Origin: Agelaius tricolor
Taxonomy: Eukaryota > Chordata > Aves > Passeriformes > Icteridae
Length of the DNA: 64,000 nt
Reading direction: 5' to 3'
Assembly: GCA_023055355.1 (NCBI GenBank)
Contig: JALJCS010000029.1
Coordinates: 682,001-746,000, forward strand
Under the pieces are notes generated by a model. The model saw nothing but the letters and a program-made list of their open reading frames with translations. It made no database searches and was not told the DNA's origin. A program made the translations under genes and the position numbers. Each line of letters opens with the position of its first letter. Position 1 is the first letter of the stretch. This document shows positions 33,433 to 46,436 of the stretch, piece after piece.

Positions 33433-35570
33433 GCATGGAAACTTTTCAAGGAAAGCTCTGGATAGCAATGTTTGTGAAAAAACAGTATTTTATCTCCTGT
33501 ATTTGTGTGAAGCAGGTAAGCCTTTTGCTGTCACCAGTGTTGCTTACCCTTTCATGTCATATCCCTCTTCATATCCATATTCTGCTGAAGGCTTATTAAT
33601 CTACTTTAAAATTGGCACGTGGAATAAGACTCCTTTTCCTTTTTGAAAGCTAATGTCATTTGACCTACTGACAGTAAATAATTCATTAATTGTAAGTCCC
33701 CAGCTAGCATCTTTTACGCATATTCTAACCTTCTAAAGAAGTAACAAAAACACTCTCCAATACTTTGCTTTCTTAAGCACACAAAATGCTTCCCTCCTTT
33801 GCAGTTGGCATTGTAAAATGAACCACATCTCTGCAGTATTTTAACGTGCACCATATTTAACCAAGTAATTCAAAAGAAATAAAAAGCAGCCCCTTCGATT
33901 TGGAAATATTTTTGAATTGTTTTTGAATATACAAAACATACCCTTACCGTACGCATTGCATGCAGATTTAATCGTCGTGAAAGCAAACCCTATGTTTCTG
34001 TTCGGATCGCAGGGTTTTCCAGTTTCCACAATTGTTCTTGGCACAGTTTTCTACTTATGTGACTGTTAGGACACTCACAGGTACTTCTAAGGTACTGTAG
34101 TAAGCGGAGAAGGAGGAGAGGTTGTGCCTTATTTCTGGCTTCCTTTGGTTTTCTTTTTGGTTTTCTTCCTCTTGCTCTTTTTCATGTCACCTTTCTAGAT
34201 ACTGTGATTTAGATTTGCAGTTTACTAAGCTGTGCTTTCTGTCTGGAATTCTTTGAAATTCCGAGAGGAACCCCACCGGTAAATATGCATCTTTTTATGA
34301 TTTGCTAGCTACATAGAAAATCTTCCTGCTGCTCTAAAAGGCTTTTATTTGATATGCATTTTTATCACCATTCCAATGAAAAGTTCCTCTATTCACTGCT
34401 TTTGTACTGGATTCAGTTCAATGTGCGCTAACGGTGCAAAAAAGTCCTGCTGGAAGAAAGGAGCTGCATACCAATTGACCAAGACACGTGCTACAAGGGT
34501 CTTGGAAAGGTTCAAAGTTTCTCTACCTTTCTGGCAGTCTGTCTTCACAGCAGGACTTGATGAGGGATTTTGCTGGCGTTTCTTTGACAGAAAGCAATAA
34601 CAAAGCAAGCAAAATGGAGCAGCAAAAGAAGATAGCAGCAAAAGGTACATTATCCCCTCTGTTATTTATCATTGTCGAAAGAGATTTTTTCTCGCCATGT
34701 TACATCAAATACCTTAGTAGAGCTAAAGACTAGAAAAACGCAGCTCTGTTCTGGTTCATTAAAAGCAAAGCCATCTGTGGACAGAAGTGCCCAGCGTGAT
34801 GCTGGGAACTCCTAGCTGGTTTCAGTAAGCTGTCTGGAGAACGGCATTTTCGGTGGGCTTTACTAGCGTGTCTGTACGGAGGGGGAGTTTATGTGCAGCT
34901 TTGAGCCCTGAGAGTGCCATAGGCAAAGAGACCCATCGTGTAGCTCTCTGACCAGCCACAGCACGCTGAGGCATGATGGATTACTCCCAGAGTTCACGTG
35001 GTAGAAAGGTTTTCTGCCCCCGTGAAGGACGACACATCCATTTGCTTGAATAGAGCCATTCTGTATGTGACAATGGTAACTTGAATTCATCAAGTTTGTG
35101 CTATTTGTACAATGGCAGTGAGCTTGGATTCTTAAGCTTCTCGTGTTTGACCTGTTTCCTGTTTCAGTAAATAGCAAAACTTCCAAGGACTGCAGCGACA
35201 AGAAGATGAAGCTGCTAGTGTATTTCAACTGTTTGCCTAATAAAATGGTGATTTTTGCACGTATTCGCAATGGAAATTTACGGTACCGAAACACCAGCTC
35301 TGCTCAGGGCAATTCTGAAATTGACTTGAGCTCTTTCCCGTGTTTCTTAGCAGGTGAACTGAGATACTTCTAGCTTCCAAGGCAAGGCGTTTGACAGCAG
35401 CTTCAAAAAGGCCCAGGCTGTTGGATGAAAAGGTGAAAAAACTGAGGGAAATGGGGGGAAATTTCACTTCTGGTTTATGTCATAGATTCAGCCAGATGAT
35501 CAACAAGCATTAGTTTGATGAGGTACCAGCGCAGTCTTTCACTCTTGCAGATCCCCAAAAGCTTAACCAT
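33433..35570. other. Unassigned sequence
   Basis: No gene or classified repeat was recognised. Frames up to 143 codons on the minus strand (34863-35294) lack motifs and splice signals I can trust. Confidence 0.4.
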
Positions 35571-35575
35571 CCAGC

Positions 35576-36150
35576 AGCTTCTTCCTTGCAACAAGTGCCA
35601 CAGCCAAAAGCCAGGCCTGGCCGTCACCTTCTCCTCGCAGCCTACAAACTCTGCCAAACGTACCGGCGATTCTCACTTTCGTTCACAGCTACATGGACAA
35701 GCACATCCTCTCCATGTCTCCGAGTCCTTAGTGAAACCAAACAGCGGTTCACCTTCAAACAGCTCAGTGTGCCAGGACAGAAAGATTTCACTGGCCTGTC
35801 CCCTTGCTTTTTCCTTGCAGCCTTTTATTTTCAGAGCATACACCGAGGCATTGCACTTTGCTTCTCAGCTGAATGCATTGCCACATTGCTGGAGTCCCAC
35901 ACGTCCATCTCCTTCTCGCACTAACTGCTTCTGTTGAAACATGCTGATGTGATGTGCTTTCCTGCTCAGCTATTAACACAGTCACATTCTATGTCCTGCT
36001 TGCAGTCTGAATCTAAAAGGAGACGTTTCTGACTATGTCTCACAGACACAGATGGACCAGGATGAAAAGGTTGCTTGGACCTTGCCACTTACGTTCGAAA
36101 ACATCCATTCACTCCACAATCAAGAGACACCTTTCTTTGCTTTACATCCT
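35576..36150 (+). repeat. Degenerate low-copy repeat, unit 1
   Basis: Phrases here recur, diverged, at about 39540-39830 and in part at 40490-40670. Examples are GCGATTCTCAC, then AGCACAT(C/T)CTCTC, then TGTGCCAGGACAGAA, then TTTCC(T)TG(C/T)(G)CA. Order and spacing are roughly kept. I do not know the element; it may be a decayed segmental or satellite-like family. Confidence 0.5.
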
Positions 36151-36156
36151 GCAAAC

Positions 36157-36192
<36 letters not shown>
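36157..36192 (+). repeat. (CA)n microsatellite
   Basis: About 17 consecutive CA units, followed by a short CTTT run at 36209-36228. Confidence 0.97.
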
Positions 36193-36199
<7 letters not shown>

Positions 36200-36299
36200 G
36201 AGCTACGCACTTTCTTTCTTTCTTTCTTAGCTGCACACACTCACCTATTTCCCACCTTGACCTCTCTACCACTTCTCCTTCGGCCTTGCTGTGCATGGA

Positions 36300-37530
36300 C
36301 ATTTCCTGTTAAGATACCCATTGTGTTGCCTATCCCTCCCCCACATTGCCTTGCCTTTCCTACCCAATCTTGCATTTCCTTGTCATTGCTGACAATTCCT
36401 TTCTTTTCCCTTGCCTTCCTGACCCATGCATGTCCTTCCCTTGCCCTTCATACCAACCCAGTGCCTTGTATTGACTTGCTCACCTATCCTTCTTTTCCTT
36501 CCCATTTGTCCAGCTCCAATCTTTCATTTCCTTCTCCTTCTAGGACTCTTATTGCCTTGTCTCCCTCTCTTTTGTGTTGCCTGGCAAAGCCACCACTTGT
36601 CTGGCCTTGTCCTTGAACCCCTTCCTTGCCTTGCATTACCTTGCTCACCAGTCCCCCACCTGGAATTCACCACCTCTCTTTTTGTGGAATCTCTTCAACA
36701 TGCATTGCCCTGCCTGCTTCTCCTAGGATTCTCCAGGCTTCCACTGGCTATTTTTTCTCAAGGCCCAGCGTTTCAGGAGCTTGTGAGAAGAAGCCTGGAG
36801 GAGGCCACGTGCAAGCACACCTATCTGTCCTGACAGCTTTCTTCTGACATCTATCCTTCCATGTCTTGAATTTTGGACACAAACTTCATTTTTCACCCTT
36901 GGGCTTCAGGGGCAGAATGACAGTTCTTTTGCATACAAAGGAAAGCAGGCAACCCAAGTGTCTTAGGTGCAGATTAGGCATGACCCATGCAAGATCAAGG
37001 CTGGACAGAGCGGTCCGTCCGGGCCGCTTTTGTGTACCAGCAATCTTTGAATGGACCTGCCACTTGCCTTGCATTGGGCAACCAACCAGTTTCCTTGCCA
37101 TGCCCTGCTCATTCTCCATTGCTTTGCATTCCCTTGCATACCCATGCCTCACATTTGACCTGCCTGCAGTTTTCCTACAGGGCTTGGCCTTGCCTAGCCC
37201 TTCTGGTTACCATTACCTCCTATGCCCAGCCTTGCCTCTAACTTCTGGCACTTGTCTCACCTACCACTCCATTTGCTTTCCCCTCACGGCTTCAGTCTTG
37301 CCAACCTGTCCCTTGACTTGCCTACAATTGCCTACACTTGCTTTGCATTGCCTTACCTGCATGGAAGGCAAGGCAAAGAGTGGTAGACAAGGCAAAGCAA
37401 AGCCAGGAAGTTATTGGAAGGGCTAGGCAAGGCAGACATAGGCAAGCAAGAAAAGCTAGGGTAGGGTAGGCTAGGAAAACTAGGCATGGTACTGGAGGCA
37501 AGGCAAAGCCAAGTGACTTGGAGTGCCTTT
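36300..37530. repeat. CCTTGCC-rich tract with strand switch
   Basis: From 36300 to about 37360 the plus strand is pyrimidine-rich, with dozens of CCTTGC/CTTGCC/TTGCCT words. At about 37362 it flips to GGAAGGCAAGGCAAAG and stays GGCAAGG-rich to about 37510. This reads as an old degenerate tandem family with an inverted portion. Long open frames here (135-193 codons) are low-complexity artefacts. Confidence 0.7.
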
Positions 37531-38908
37531 CCTTGCTTGGGAAGTAAAAGATACGGTGGCAATGTTGGTAGGGCTGATGATAAGGTATCGTGGGAAGGTA
37601 TAGTACAGCAAGACATTTCTGTCCTGGTCCTTTCTGTGTAGGAGCCATTGTTGGACCGAGTCAGTACCGGACGTGGTATGCAACTTTTGCTCGGTAAGTT
37701 CCTGAAGGAGAACAGCAATGCTTTCTCATGGGAAGGAAAGAACTTAGCCCCAGTGTTGGAGGTGCAGATAAGAAGCTGTGTCGTGCAGCTTAAGGGCGGC
37801 AGCAACTTTCTATGCTGGCATATTTGGTGTGGAAGCACTGACTCAATTTGTACAATCATGGAGTCGGTATCCATCTTTGGAAGGCAGTCTCCTTCCTGCA
37901 AGAATCCATTTGGCATGTGTTTTCCACTTTCTCAAGGCAGCCTTCTTGAAATTCTGCCAGCACACTTCTTTTGGACAAGGTAAAGAGCTGCGCTGGGTCT
38001 TGGTGTGCAGCCTAGCTAGTGCCCCGCACAGGTAATGCCCAATAACAGTGGTCTGACACCTTTGTAGAGGATCAGGCCCTGGATGCTTTGGATTTTGGAG
38101 GAGGGGATGCCATTTCTTTTGAGATGGGCTTCCAGTTCCTCCTCCCTTTGGCAAAGTTTGGGTGGCCACTTTGGGTGGTCTCAGTGAATTGAAAGGCTTT
38201 TCCCAATAGGCAGTTCTCTGGGTTCGAGTTGTTGAACTGTCAGTGGCAATGCAGAGGCCAGGCCAGGCCTCTGCAGGACAGGTTTTTGTCCCTTGTAGCT
38301 TTAGGGACTGTGTGAGCAGTCCCAGGTGCCATCCCATTTGGATCCTGACTCTGAGAGATTGAAGGCTTACGGTGGTACCTAGAGCTGAGAAGGAAAGTGG
38401 CGATAGCAGGGTGCACGTTTATAGTTTGATGGGTGCAATTGAAATTGTAGGCAGCAAAGAGCTTTCTCCACCAACAGTTTTGCGAGCTCGGCCAACATTT
38501 TCAAGTTTGTTACCAGGCTCTGTGAGAGAGAAAAAGTTTGTTAGGGCAGAAGATCTGGTGTCGGCCTTTGAGTGTGGGGCAAAGAAGAGTATCCACACGG
38601 AAGGGGAAGATCGGTGAAATCTGTTTGTCCTGACACAGTTGATTGGAGAGCAGGGACGTTTCTGACTTGGCTGGGTCCTGGGGGTGGTTGTGAGCTGGGC
38701 TCGGTGCGTGTCCTGGTTTTGTGAGTTGACAATGCTGTGGTGTGGTTATTTAGAAGAGCGCTGACAGTGCCCAGGAAAAAGACAAGCACTTTTCTAGCCC
38801 AGCCCCATTCGTGTGGGAGCAGTGTAGGGACAAGAGCTCCGCTGTGGATCCTGGCTCTCGGGTACTGACAGAATGGGATCCTGCATGTAGCCCAGAAGGA
38901 AGAAGAAT
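37531..38908. other. Unassigned sequence
   Basis: No recognised gene or repeat. A 164-codon minus-strand frame (37843-38337) has no motif I know, and no splice context. Confidence 0.4.
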
Positions 38909-39320
38909 TGTCGTGAACGGCGGGAGAAATGCGACACACCATATGCGTGAATGGCAAATCCCAAAGTTTATTGAAAACTCACACATATTTATATTGGTGT
39001 TAATGAAGCTTATACATATTGCAAAAGCTGAGTTCATTATTGGTTAAAGCACACTTGGATCAACCACACCTACTTCTATCTTCTAATAATTATTTTGCTT
39101 CTATGTTTGCATTCTTCCAGCTTCTCTACCTAAGATATCTACATTTTCTGGCAAGCGATTTTCTCCCCCGTCTTCCCGTTTCAGAGAAGGTCACTGTGAC
39201 CTTTGTCAGCGATTGGACACTGGTTGCTTAGTTCCCAGCTTGTATCCCCTATCCTTATCCATCGGTATCACATCGAAATGTCCTTTCTCAGCTAACCAAT
39301 TATCCAAAAAGCTCTCTACA
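38909..39320 (-). mobile_element. 412-bp solo LTR, minus strand
   Basis: Perfect 6-base target duplication AAGAAT (38903-38908 and 39321-39326). The plus strand starts TGTCGTGAACGG and ends CTCTCTACA. Read on the minus strand it has a TATA-like AATATAAATAT near 38990 and AATAAA near 38970. The 6-base duplication and short length fit a class II (alpha/beta-like) ERV. Confidence 0.88.
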
Positions 39321-39539
39321 AAGAATCATTTCATTGTTGGCTGCACAGTTTAGAAGCTTCAAAATAAAAGGCAATTGCAGCATGGCCTCTTCATTTTAGA
39401 AAGTTTTCTGGGCCATCAGCTGCTCAACATGTAACTTGCACCCACTGAACTGCATTCAGCTTCCTGGAGATATGCACTTTCCCTCAAGATCTAGGTACCA
39501 TCTTGCACTCGAACGCTTGAAGATCCCAAACCGCTTCAA

Positions 39540-40700
39540 AATGTCCAGCGGCTGCTCTCAAAGAAAAAGTCCTACAACAAAAAGGCAGTGCTGGCCATAA
39601 CGGTCCCTTTGCAGTCTGTCAACCAAACAAAACATACTAGCGATTCTCACGTACTTTCTCAATGATACATATACGTGCATCAGCACATTCTCTCAAAGTG
39701 ACAGAGACTATCGCTACAGCCAAGCGTTTTCAGCTGCACTTCTGACTGACAGATGTGCCAGGACAGAAGGCATTTGCCAACCTACCCTCTTTCCTGTGCA
39801 ACCTGACATTGGCAGCGCAAATATTTTCACATTCTTTCATTGTGGCCATGTCCAAAGCAGCTAAAGATCACACAGGTGGAAGTGTCAAGACAGAAGATGT
39901 TCTCAAAGTAACTCCTTTTTTTTCTAAACAGCTTTTAAACTGCGCACAACGCTTTGTATCTTCTTTCCCACATAGACCTGCCCTCACTTTTTCACACTCA
40001 CATCTTTGTTGCAAACATCCAGCAGCTGTTTGCGTAGAAAAAGGCTCTAGAAATAAAAGCGAGACTTGGGCTGCACCTTCTGCCTGCCCTGTGTAAGCCA
40101 CATCAAGCTCACCAGTGCGCTCTGTCCTTCCCTTTTCCGCTACAACTACCATTGTGTTCTCTGGATCTCGGAACCTAAAGGTAGGCACATTTGTTTCCAC
40201 AGAAGGGCCATAGGTAGCAGCACAAATAGCTCTCACTGAACTTTAATCCTTACCACTGCCACCATGAGTTTGGTTGGTAGGCCAGTAGGAGTCATGCTCC
40301 TTTTACAGCTGGTATGCGGCAGCCACCAGCCCAGTGCTCTTCAACTCTTGTAACCAATCCTGCTTTTACTCTCCCGGAGGGGATTAGGCATCTGTTTCTC
40401 ACACAGATCATTGTGGCAGCAGCCAACGGCTCTAGTGCGCTGCTTCTGCCAAAAGACCCTGGGGCCAGGCACTTACCTTCTCAGCACTACGTAGCCCCGT
40501 ATTCTGCGTCTCTTGTCGTCCAGATCATACCGCAAAGCGTTTCACAGAGAAAAAATGTGCCAGGACAACAAGCTTGGCTGAAGTGTACCCCTGAAACTGG
40601 TGGAAGTTTGTATTTGCACCACATTCAAGGGGCAGTCCTCTTTCCTATACAACCTGCAAACTGCTGTCTGTTCGCAGTGCCCTCTGCCCGCTCCTTCTTA
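39540..40700 (+). repeat. Degenerate low-copy repeat, units 2 and 3
   Basis: The block at 39540-39830 parallels 35576-35830 (GCGATTCTCAC, AGCACATTCTCTC, TGTGCCAGGACAGAAGG). Another, at 40490-40670, has ATGTGCCAGGACAACAAG and CTTTCCTATACAACCTGCAA. Similarity is visible by eye but modest. Intervening sequence is unassigned. Confidence 0.45.
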
Positions 40701-41635
40701 CCTTGAAGTACCATGCCAAAGAGGGCTCTGTGCTGAGGTCTCAGAAGAAGAGGGAAGCAGATGTGTTTGTAAAGTGGACTGTCTGTTAGTCACTTCCCTC
40801 TTCAAAGCAGCGTGTTCCATGCCAAGCAGACAACAAAGCAACAAAAGATGAGTGTGACTCTGCAGTCAAATCCTGCAATGTTCCCAGAAGTGAATTTCTC
40901 TCTTCTAGAGGACTGACTTGTATGAAGTGGCGTGGTTGTTTCCTTCCATTAGAAGGGCAACTCATCTAGCCAGGCTTCATCACCCCCTGCATCTTTTGGG
41001 GTAGTTCTTGGAAGAAAATAGATAGCAACTTTTCCACTCCACATGATTCATGTTTCATTCTCTTCCTTCTGTACTTCAGGGAACAAGCTATCAATTCCCT
41101 ACTCTTTCTATGAAAAGGCATGAAGCTATTAATTAAATTCCCATAGATATAATAAGGAATCAAAGTCTTTTATGCCTGAAGGGCAGGCCCTTATGGTATG
41201 AAAAGTATGGATTGTCAAGGGTGGAAGAAGATCTGTATGAAAAGGGAGAAAGCCCAGAAGCATGCAGGGATTTTCAGGTATGAAAGGGAAAACGACATTA
41301 AATTGTCAAGGGAAAGAAATTGAAAGAGGCAGGAGGGAGAAGGGAGGCGGAGGAGGCAAATGCTGCCTTTGAGGCAGCTGACACAAGGACCGTCGGCCTC
41401 ATGAGCAAACAAGAAAACCAAATGAAACTTCACAGCAATCTCATCCACAACTTAGTGGACAAATGTGCAAACCCATTTCTTCATTTATTATGTGTCTAAT
41501 ATATAGAGAGATGTTCTTCATTCTGACAGAATTTTCAGGGAGCAAGCTAGTGTAAGGCACCTGGAACCAATGGTGTATTGGAAATGGCCAACATGCAGAA
41601 CACGCTCCATCCTGAACGCTACCACAGCAGAATCA
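40701..41635. other. Unassigned sequence
   Basis: Nothing recognised beyond a purine-rich patch at 41315-41360. Confidence 0.4.
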
Positions 41636-42012
41636 CAGGATCATAGAATGGCCGGGGTAGACAAAGACCTTAAAGGCCATCTAGTTCTCTGACATGGGCG
41701 GGGACACCTTTTACTTGCTCAGGTTGCTCAGAGCCCCATCCAGCCTGGCCTTGAACACCAGGTTGGGGTGTCCATAACTTCTCCAGGCTCTCTGTGCCAG
41801 TGCTTCACCACCCTCACAGGGAAGAATTTCTTCCGAGTATCTAATTTCAACCTGCCCTCTTTCATTTTGAAGCCATTGCCCATTGTCCTGTCTCCAGAGT
41901 TGCTAATGAAGAGTCCCTCTCCTGCTTCCCTTCAGATATTGGAAGGTGTTGTGAGGTCTCCATGCAACCTTCTCTTCACCAGGCTAAACAGCCCTAACTC
42001 TCTCAGCCTGTG
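41636..42012 (-). mobile_element. CR1 LINE 3'-end fragment, minus strand
   Basis: The plus strand reads ATCATAGAATGGCC, CCATCCAGCCTGGCCTTGAA, GGGAAGAATTTCTTCCGAGT and CTAAACAGCCCTAACTCTCT, the reverse complement of CR1 3' sequence. The LTR at 42013 interrupts it. Confidence 0.92.
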
Positions 42013-43214
42013 TGTCATGGCTTGACACTGGCACAATGCCAGTGCCCCCATGAGTATACTCTCTCCCTGGTTTCTGCTGTGAGATGTGACCAGGAATAAG
42101 CAAAGCAGGCTCCCACTTAGGAAAAAAAATAATTATTAACTAAACTACAAGGGAAAGGAAAAGAAAAAAAAAAAAGAAACACACAAGGAAAATGAAAACT
42201 TCACAAATACATCTCCTCCTCCTCCTCCCCAAATTCCCAATACAATACATCCCCAAATCTTCGACTCTTGGTCCAGCACCACCCTTCAGAATACTCAATC
42301 CTCAGTTCATCAAGAGGAGAAGAAGTCTTTCTTGTGCCAATGGTGACCTCTTCCTTTCATGTCCACTGCTCTCACCACTGAACAGAGACCAGAGCTGCTT
42401 CTAGGGTCGACTTTTAAGGATGCTTCGTCCCACTGCAAAAAGGCACAGTCTCAACTTTGGGACATCTGTCCCCCCCATATTTTTCACCCCCTGGGGCCGA
42501 GGGGTACCCACACCGAACCCTCTTGGTCCTGAGGCATTGCCTCCCCCTAGAATGCAGTCCCTGTATCACAAGGAAACATGGCTCTGTCCATGGCTACACA
42601 CAAAGAGTCCAGCATAAGCTACTCCATCATCTCTTCCACCTGCCTTCTTCTCTATTTCTCTCGTGGCCCATTTCCTCTTATCTCCTCTATATCTCTCTTC
42701 TCATTCAACTCCAGGAGGATTAGCATTTTTCCATCATCCAAGAAAAGGGTTAAAAATCTGAGGCTCTGTCTGTCCAGAACTCCCATGGCTGCCCTGCCAG
42801 GCACCTTCTTGCACTCCCCTCTTCTCCTTCTCGGCCGGCCAAGAACAGGCACCAGCTCTCTCTCTATCTCTCCTGGGGGGGCGGGGGGGGGCTGCCCGAT
42901 GCCTCTCAGTGCTCCTCCACCCTTCCATCCTGCAGGGGCCTTCACCTCCCTTCTGGCCAGGGACCCAGCCTACCTCACCGGGCTGGGTGGCTTCCCCTGC
43001 CCCGCCCAGCCCGCAGCCAGGCAGGGGAGATCTGAACCTTTCCCTGACCGGAACCCAAGAGAGCCTCCCAGGGGAGAGCCCTGCTTTTAACCCCGTGTTC
43101 TCAGAGGCGCATCCAATGTCCCAATGGCCACCTTAGGTGCCAATATTAAAATCTGAACATCCATTGGCCTCACCACAGCATCCCAGAAAACACATTTCCT
43201 GTCAAACCACCACA
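42013..43214 (-). mobile_element. 1.2-kb solo LTR, minus strand
   Basis: The plus strand starts TGTCATGGCTTGACACTGGC and ends GTCAAACCACCACA; the minus-strand sense begins TGTGGTGGTTTGACAGGAAA, a type I associate with songbird genomes. Perfect 5-base target duplication CTGTG (42008-42012 and 43215-43219). It contains G/C homopolymer runs (42876-42893). It inserted into the CR1 at 41636-42012. Confidence 0.92.
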
Positions 43215-43383
43215 CTGTGGGATATGCTCTTGTCCTGAATACTGAACTGCAGTATTGTCTGATGATTTTTTGAATCCTTTGAAGGCATTTTGAATTCTTT
43301 TTCAGCCTTAAATTAGACTAAATAGCTTTGATTTGTGGGTATTGAGAACCAGAAATCACTGCCCTGACTTGCCTTTTTTACAG

Positions 43384-43548
43384 CTCCTTTCCGTGGGAGA
43401 CTCGCTGCAAACGTCACAGCTGGTGAGACAGTGGGCACACCATCATTCTGAAAGAGCTTTGCACAGTAAACATAGAGGAGGATTAAATATTGAAATGCAG
43501 ATGACAGGAGCTGCCCAATGGACTCTGCTGGTGGAAATCAAATACTAG
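43384..43548 (+). CDS. Weak candidate terminal exon
   Basis: An acceptor-like TGCCTTTTTTACAG precedes a frame that runs 55 codons to a TAG (LLSVGDSLQTSQLVRQ, MQMTGAAQWTLLVEIK). It is short and I do not recognise it. Its only support is the splice-like border and non-repetitive composition. Confidence 0.18.
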   Translation, partial: LLSVGDSLQTSQLVRQWAHHHSERALHSKHRGGLNIEMQMTGAAQWTLLVEIKY

Positions 43549-44853
43549 TCTAGTCTTTTGAATGCAAATAATTCCTCCCAATGAGGCCAGACAGGCTTGT
43601 TTGCCTTTGAATCTGAGCATGTGGACAGTAGTGGATGGTCTACAGGTTGAAAACAGTGTAGATACTTCTCCTTTTTTTCAATAGTGGCTCAGAAACTGAA
43701 AAGGCAGCTACAAAATGGTAAATACATCCCTACAGATTCAAAAATGGTTGTTCTTAAGTTGCATCTCCACCATAACAACAAATTGTTAGAACTAAAATAC
43801 AGATGGGAATTTTATAGCTTCTCAGAAATGAAGCAGGAATTGGCCAATGGGCCTTAGCAGTAGCTACAAGTTTTTCAGCATGAGGCATCTCAAAAGTATT
43901 TTAACCGTACAGAACTTTTCTGTACTTTTGGCCTTTTATCTCAAGGATGCATCCAAAAAAAAAAGGAAAAAAACGCCAAGAAAAATAAAAAAGAACAAAC
44001 CCTACCAAATATATATATATATATTACATGACTAAGATAATAAGCACAATCAGTAACATATATAGAAACAGAACCCATGGTTTTTAACTTTCAACCTTGT
44101 CTTCTCAACACACTCTCGAAAATGGAATTGTTTCCCTATCTGCCTTGAAACATTTTGGAGCAAAAAACACTCTAAGGTCCTGAGAGGTGTTTTGGTCAAA
44201 AATCCCTTCTTCTGGTTTTCTGTCCAGAAGCAGAGTAATGGAGGGGAAAGCTGGTAGCTGGCCAAAGGAGGTAGGAAGAGTAATCATCATCCACAACACT
44301 GGGGCCAAAGAAATTTCCACAGAAAATTACCTGCCTTATTACTTGCTCATGTGGTGGGTTGAAAGCTCAGAATCTGTTTCCATGTTTCCCATCCCTCGAA
44401 TGTTCTATTTCACAGAATTCGAGCTCCTCAAACTTCAGTCCTGCCAGAACAGCCTGCCACGTGCTGTCATAGGGGATCTGCTGATGCCCACTGACTCTTA
44501 CCAGTCTAGTGCTCGTCACTGTTGCAGATCAAGAACTACTGAATAGTTCTGATGAATGCTCTTAGAGTGGTTGAAAACAAGGAAAGAATGACTAGACATT
44601 TGTATGATCAAATCCCCTGATGGAATAAAAACAGGCCAGGACAACAAGCTTAATAAATGTATTCATTGTCATAAGAAGGGAGATGAAGGGTCCAAAAGAT
44701 TACTTGCATACTTACTGTTCTAAATCCCTTGTTATCTGGTAAATTGCAAAGGATGCCCGGCTTTCACCAAAATGCAAATCCGATTAAAATGTGAAGCCTT
44801 ACACTTTACTGGATATAAAACTTCATCATCCATTTTTAAATCTTAGAGATTGC
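43549..44853. other. Unassigned sequence with an AT microsatellite
   Basis: No gene recognised. A short (AT)n lies at 44011-44025. The segment at 43720-43860 mentions no known repeat. Confidence 0.4.
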
Positions 44854-44858
44854 GATGT

Positions 44859-45458
44859 TGTCCTGGTTTAGGGCAAATTTGGAGGAGAATTTCCAAATGA
44901 GGGCCCCTCCCCGCAACTGGTTCGGGAAGGATTCCTCAGAGAGAAGTGGAACGAACCTGTTTATTTAATAGGCACAGCACCCCCCAGCACGCAAAAGGAA
45001 CAATTCCGGATGACACCGCTCTGAAAAAGATGACAAATTCAGAAAGTCTCTCTTGGGGGGGTGCTCACTCTCTTCTCAGTCCCTCTGGCGCTGGGCCAGC
45101 TGCTGCAGGCCACAAGGTGCAAACTCTCGGTGTTTCCCAGGTCCCAGTCCGGAGCAGGTTCAAAATGGTCAGTAAAAGGAAAGGAGAAATGGTCCAGGAA
45201 GAAATTTGGACAGTTTAGCTAAACTAGCTAATGAGCAAAAGCAAGCAGTAGCGAAGCAAGCAAGAGTGAGAGAGAGCAAAGCGAAAAGCAAAAGCAGGAA
45301 AAGCAAAAGCTACAGTCTCTGTGTCCCGCCAGGCTGATAAGAAAACCAAAACAAAACATTCCCTCTTCAGAGCCAGTCTTAAAGGTACAGAACATAATAT
45401 CCAACATTCACAGAACACATGAATGGGGATACAAGCATCATAACGTCACCCTAGGACA
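44859..45458 (-). mobile_element. Intact solo LTR, TGTCCTAGG family
   Basis: A 600-bp element starts TGTCCTGGTTTAGGGCAAAT and ends GTCACCCTAGGACA, with perfect 5-base duplication GATGT (44854-44858 and 45459-45463). It is the clean reference for the interrupted copies at 3846, 7030 and 59420 and for the plus-strand copy at 16457. AATAAA is on the minus strand at about 44962. Confidence 0.95.
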
Positions 45459-45463
45459 GATGT

Positions 45464-46436
45464 ATTTCCTATTAATACCTTAATATTAGTAAGGTTTAGA
45501 GCTGGAATTCAGAGGGAAAAGAAAGCTATTTTGAATTCATTCTATTCAATCATCTTGTCTGGACTGTCTCTTCCTGCTTTTCACTTCTGAAACTCTGTAT
45601 GAAAGGCATAGAGTTCTGGATTAATTCTTTTCAACAGTTTCCCCTGTTATTCTTTAAAGGCAAACCTGAAAAATCCACACTTTCTTTCCCAACCACTTCT
45701 AAAATTCCATTGAGAAGCAAAAAAAAACCCCATCAAACAACTAAATCTCTGCTCCAATTTGTAGGAAAAAAACCCCATGCCATTAACTGCTTTCCTAACA
45801 TTTTCTTTCTCTTGTATTAATATGGCAACCTTTTCTTGCTTTTATAGATTAGAACCAAATTCTTAAAGCTATAAGGAAACACAGGTTTACTGTAGCTGAT
45901 TCTGAGATACAGTAGTCCAGCAAGGAGGTCAGACCTCAAAAGAAGCGTCTGTACAACAAGATTCAGCACAACGTTGAGACATATTAGCTATTGTTCAAGA
46001 AAAGCCGCCAAAATGAAACTGCTTAGACTTCTATCCTATCATGGGTGCCTGCTTCCAGAACCTGACCTAAGTTGCTGGAAACTAGCTGCAATATGACTGC
46101 AAACAATGCTGTGAATGTAGGACATTGTTATTCTTCTCTTCCATTGAAAACCACAAGTGGAGTTGCGTCATTTTCTTAAAAATTCTCTATTTCCTTCCAA
46201 ACTGGTAAAATAATGATAAATAAAGTGTTCTGTTCATACAGTTTAAATCTAATAATGTTCAAAATGAAAAAAAAAAAAATTCATTCAGATATGGTCTGCA
46301 ATAATAGAGCCGAGAGAAGAGGAACCAGTCTGGCCTACAAAATAAAGTGAAGCAGAATTTGGGAATTTGGAACACCTTACGATGTAATATTTAAAGAAAA
46401 AAAAGAAATAAAATGTAACCTACCCAAACTCAATCA
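45464..46436. other. Unassigned sequence
   Basis: AT-rich, no recognised element; an A-run sits at 46267-46280. Confidence 0.4.

Noticed and set aside
36035..36833. 193- and 135-codon frames
   Set aside because: Low-complexity frames through CA, CTTT and CCTTGCC repeats.
42578..43090. 170-codon frame
   Set aside because: It lies within the 1.2-kb solo LTR at 42013-43214.
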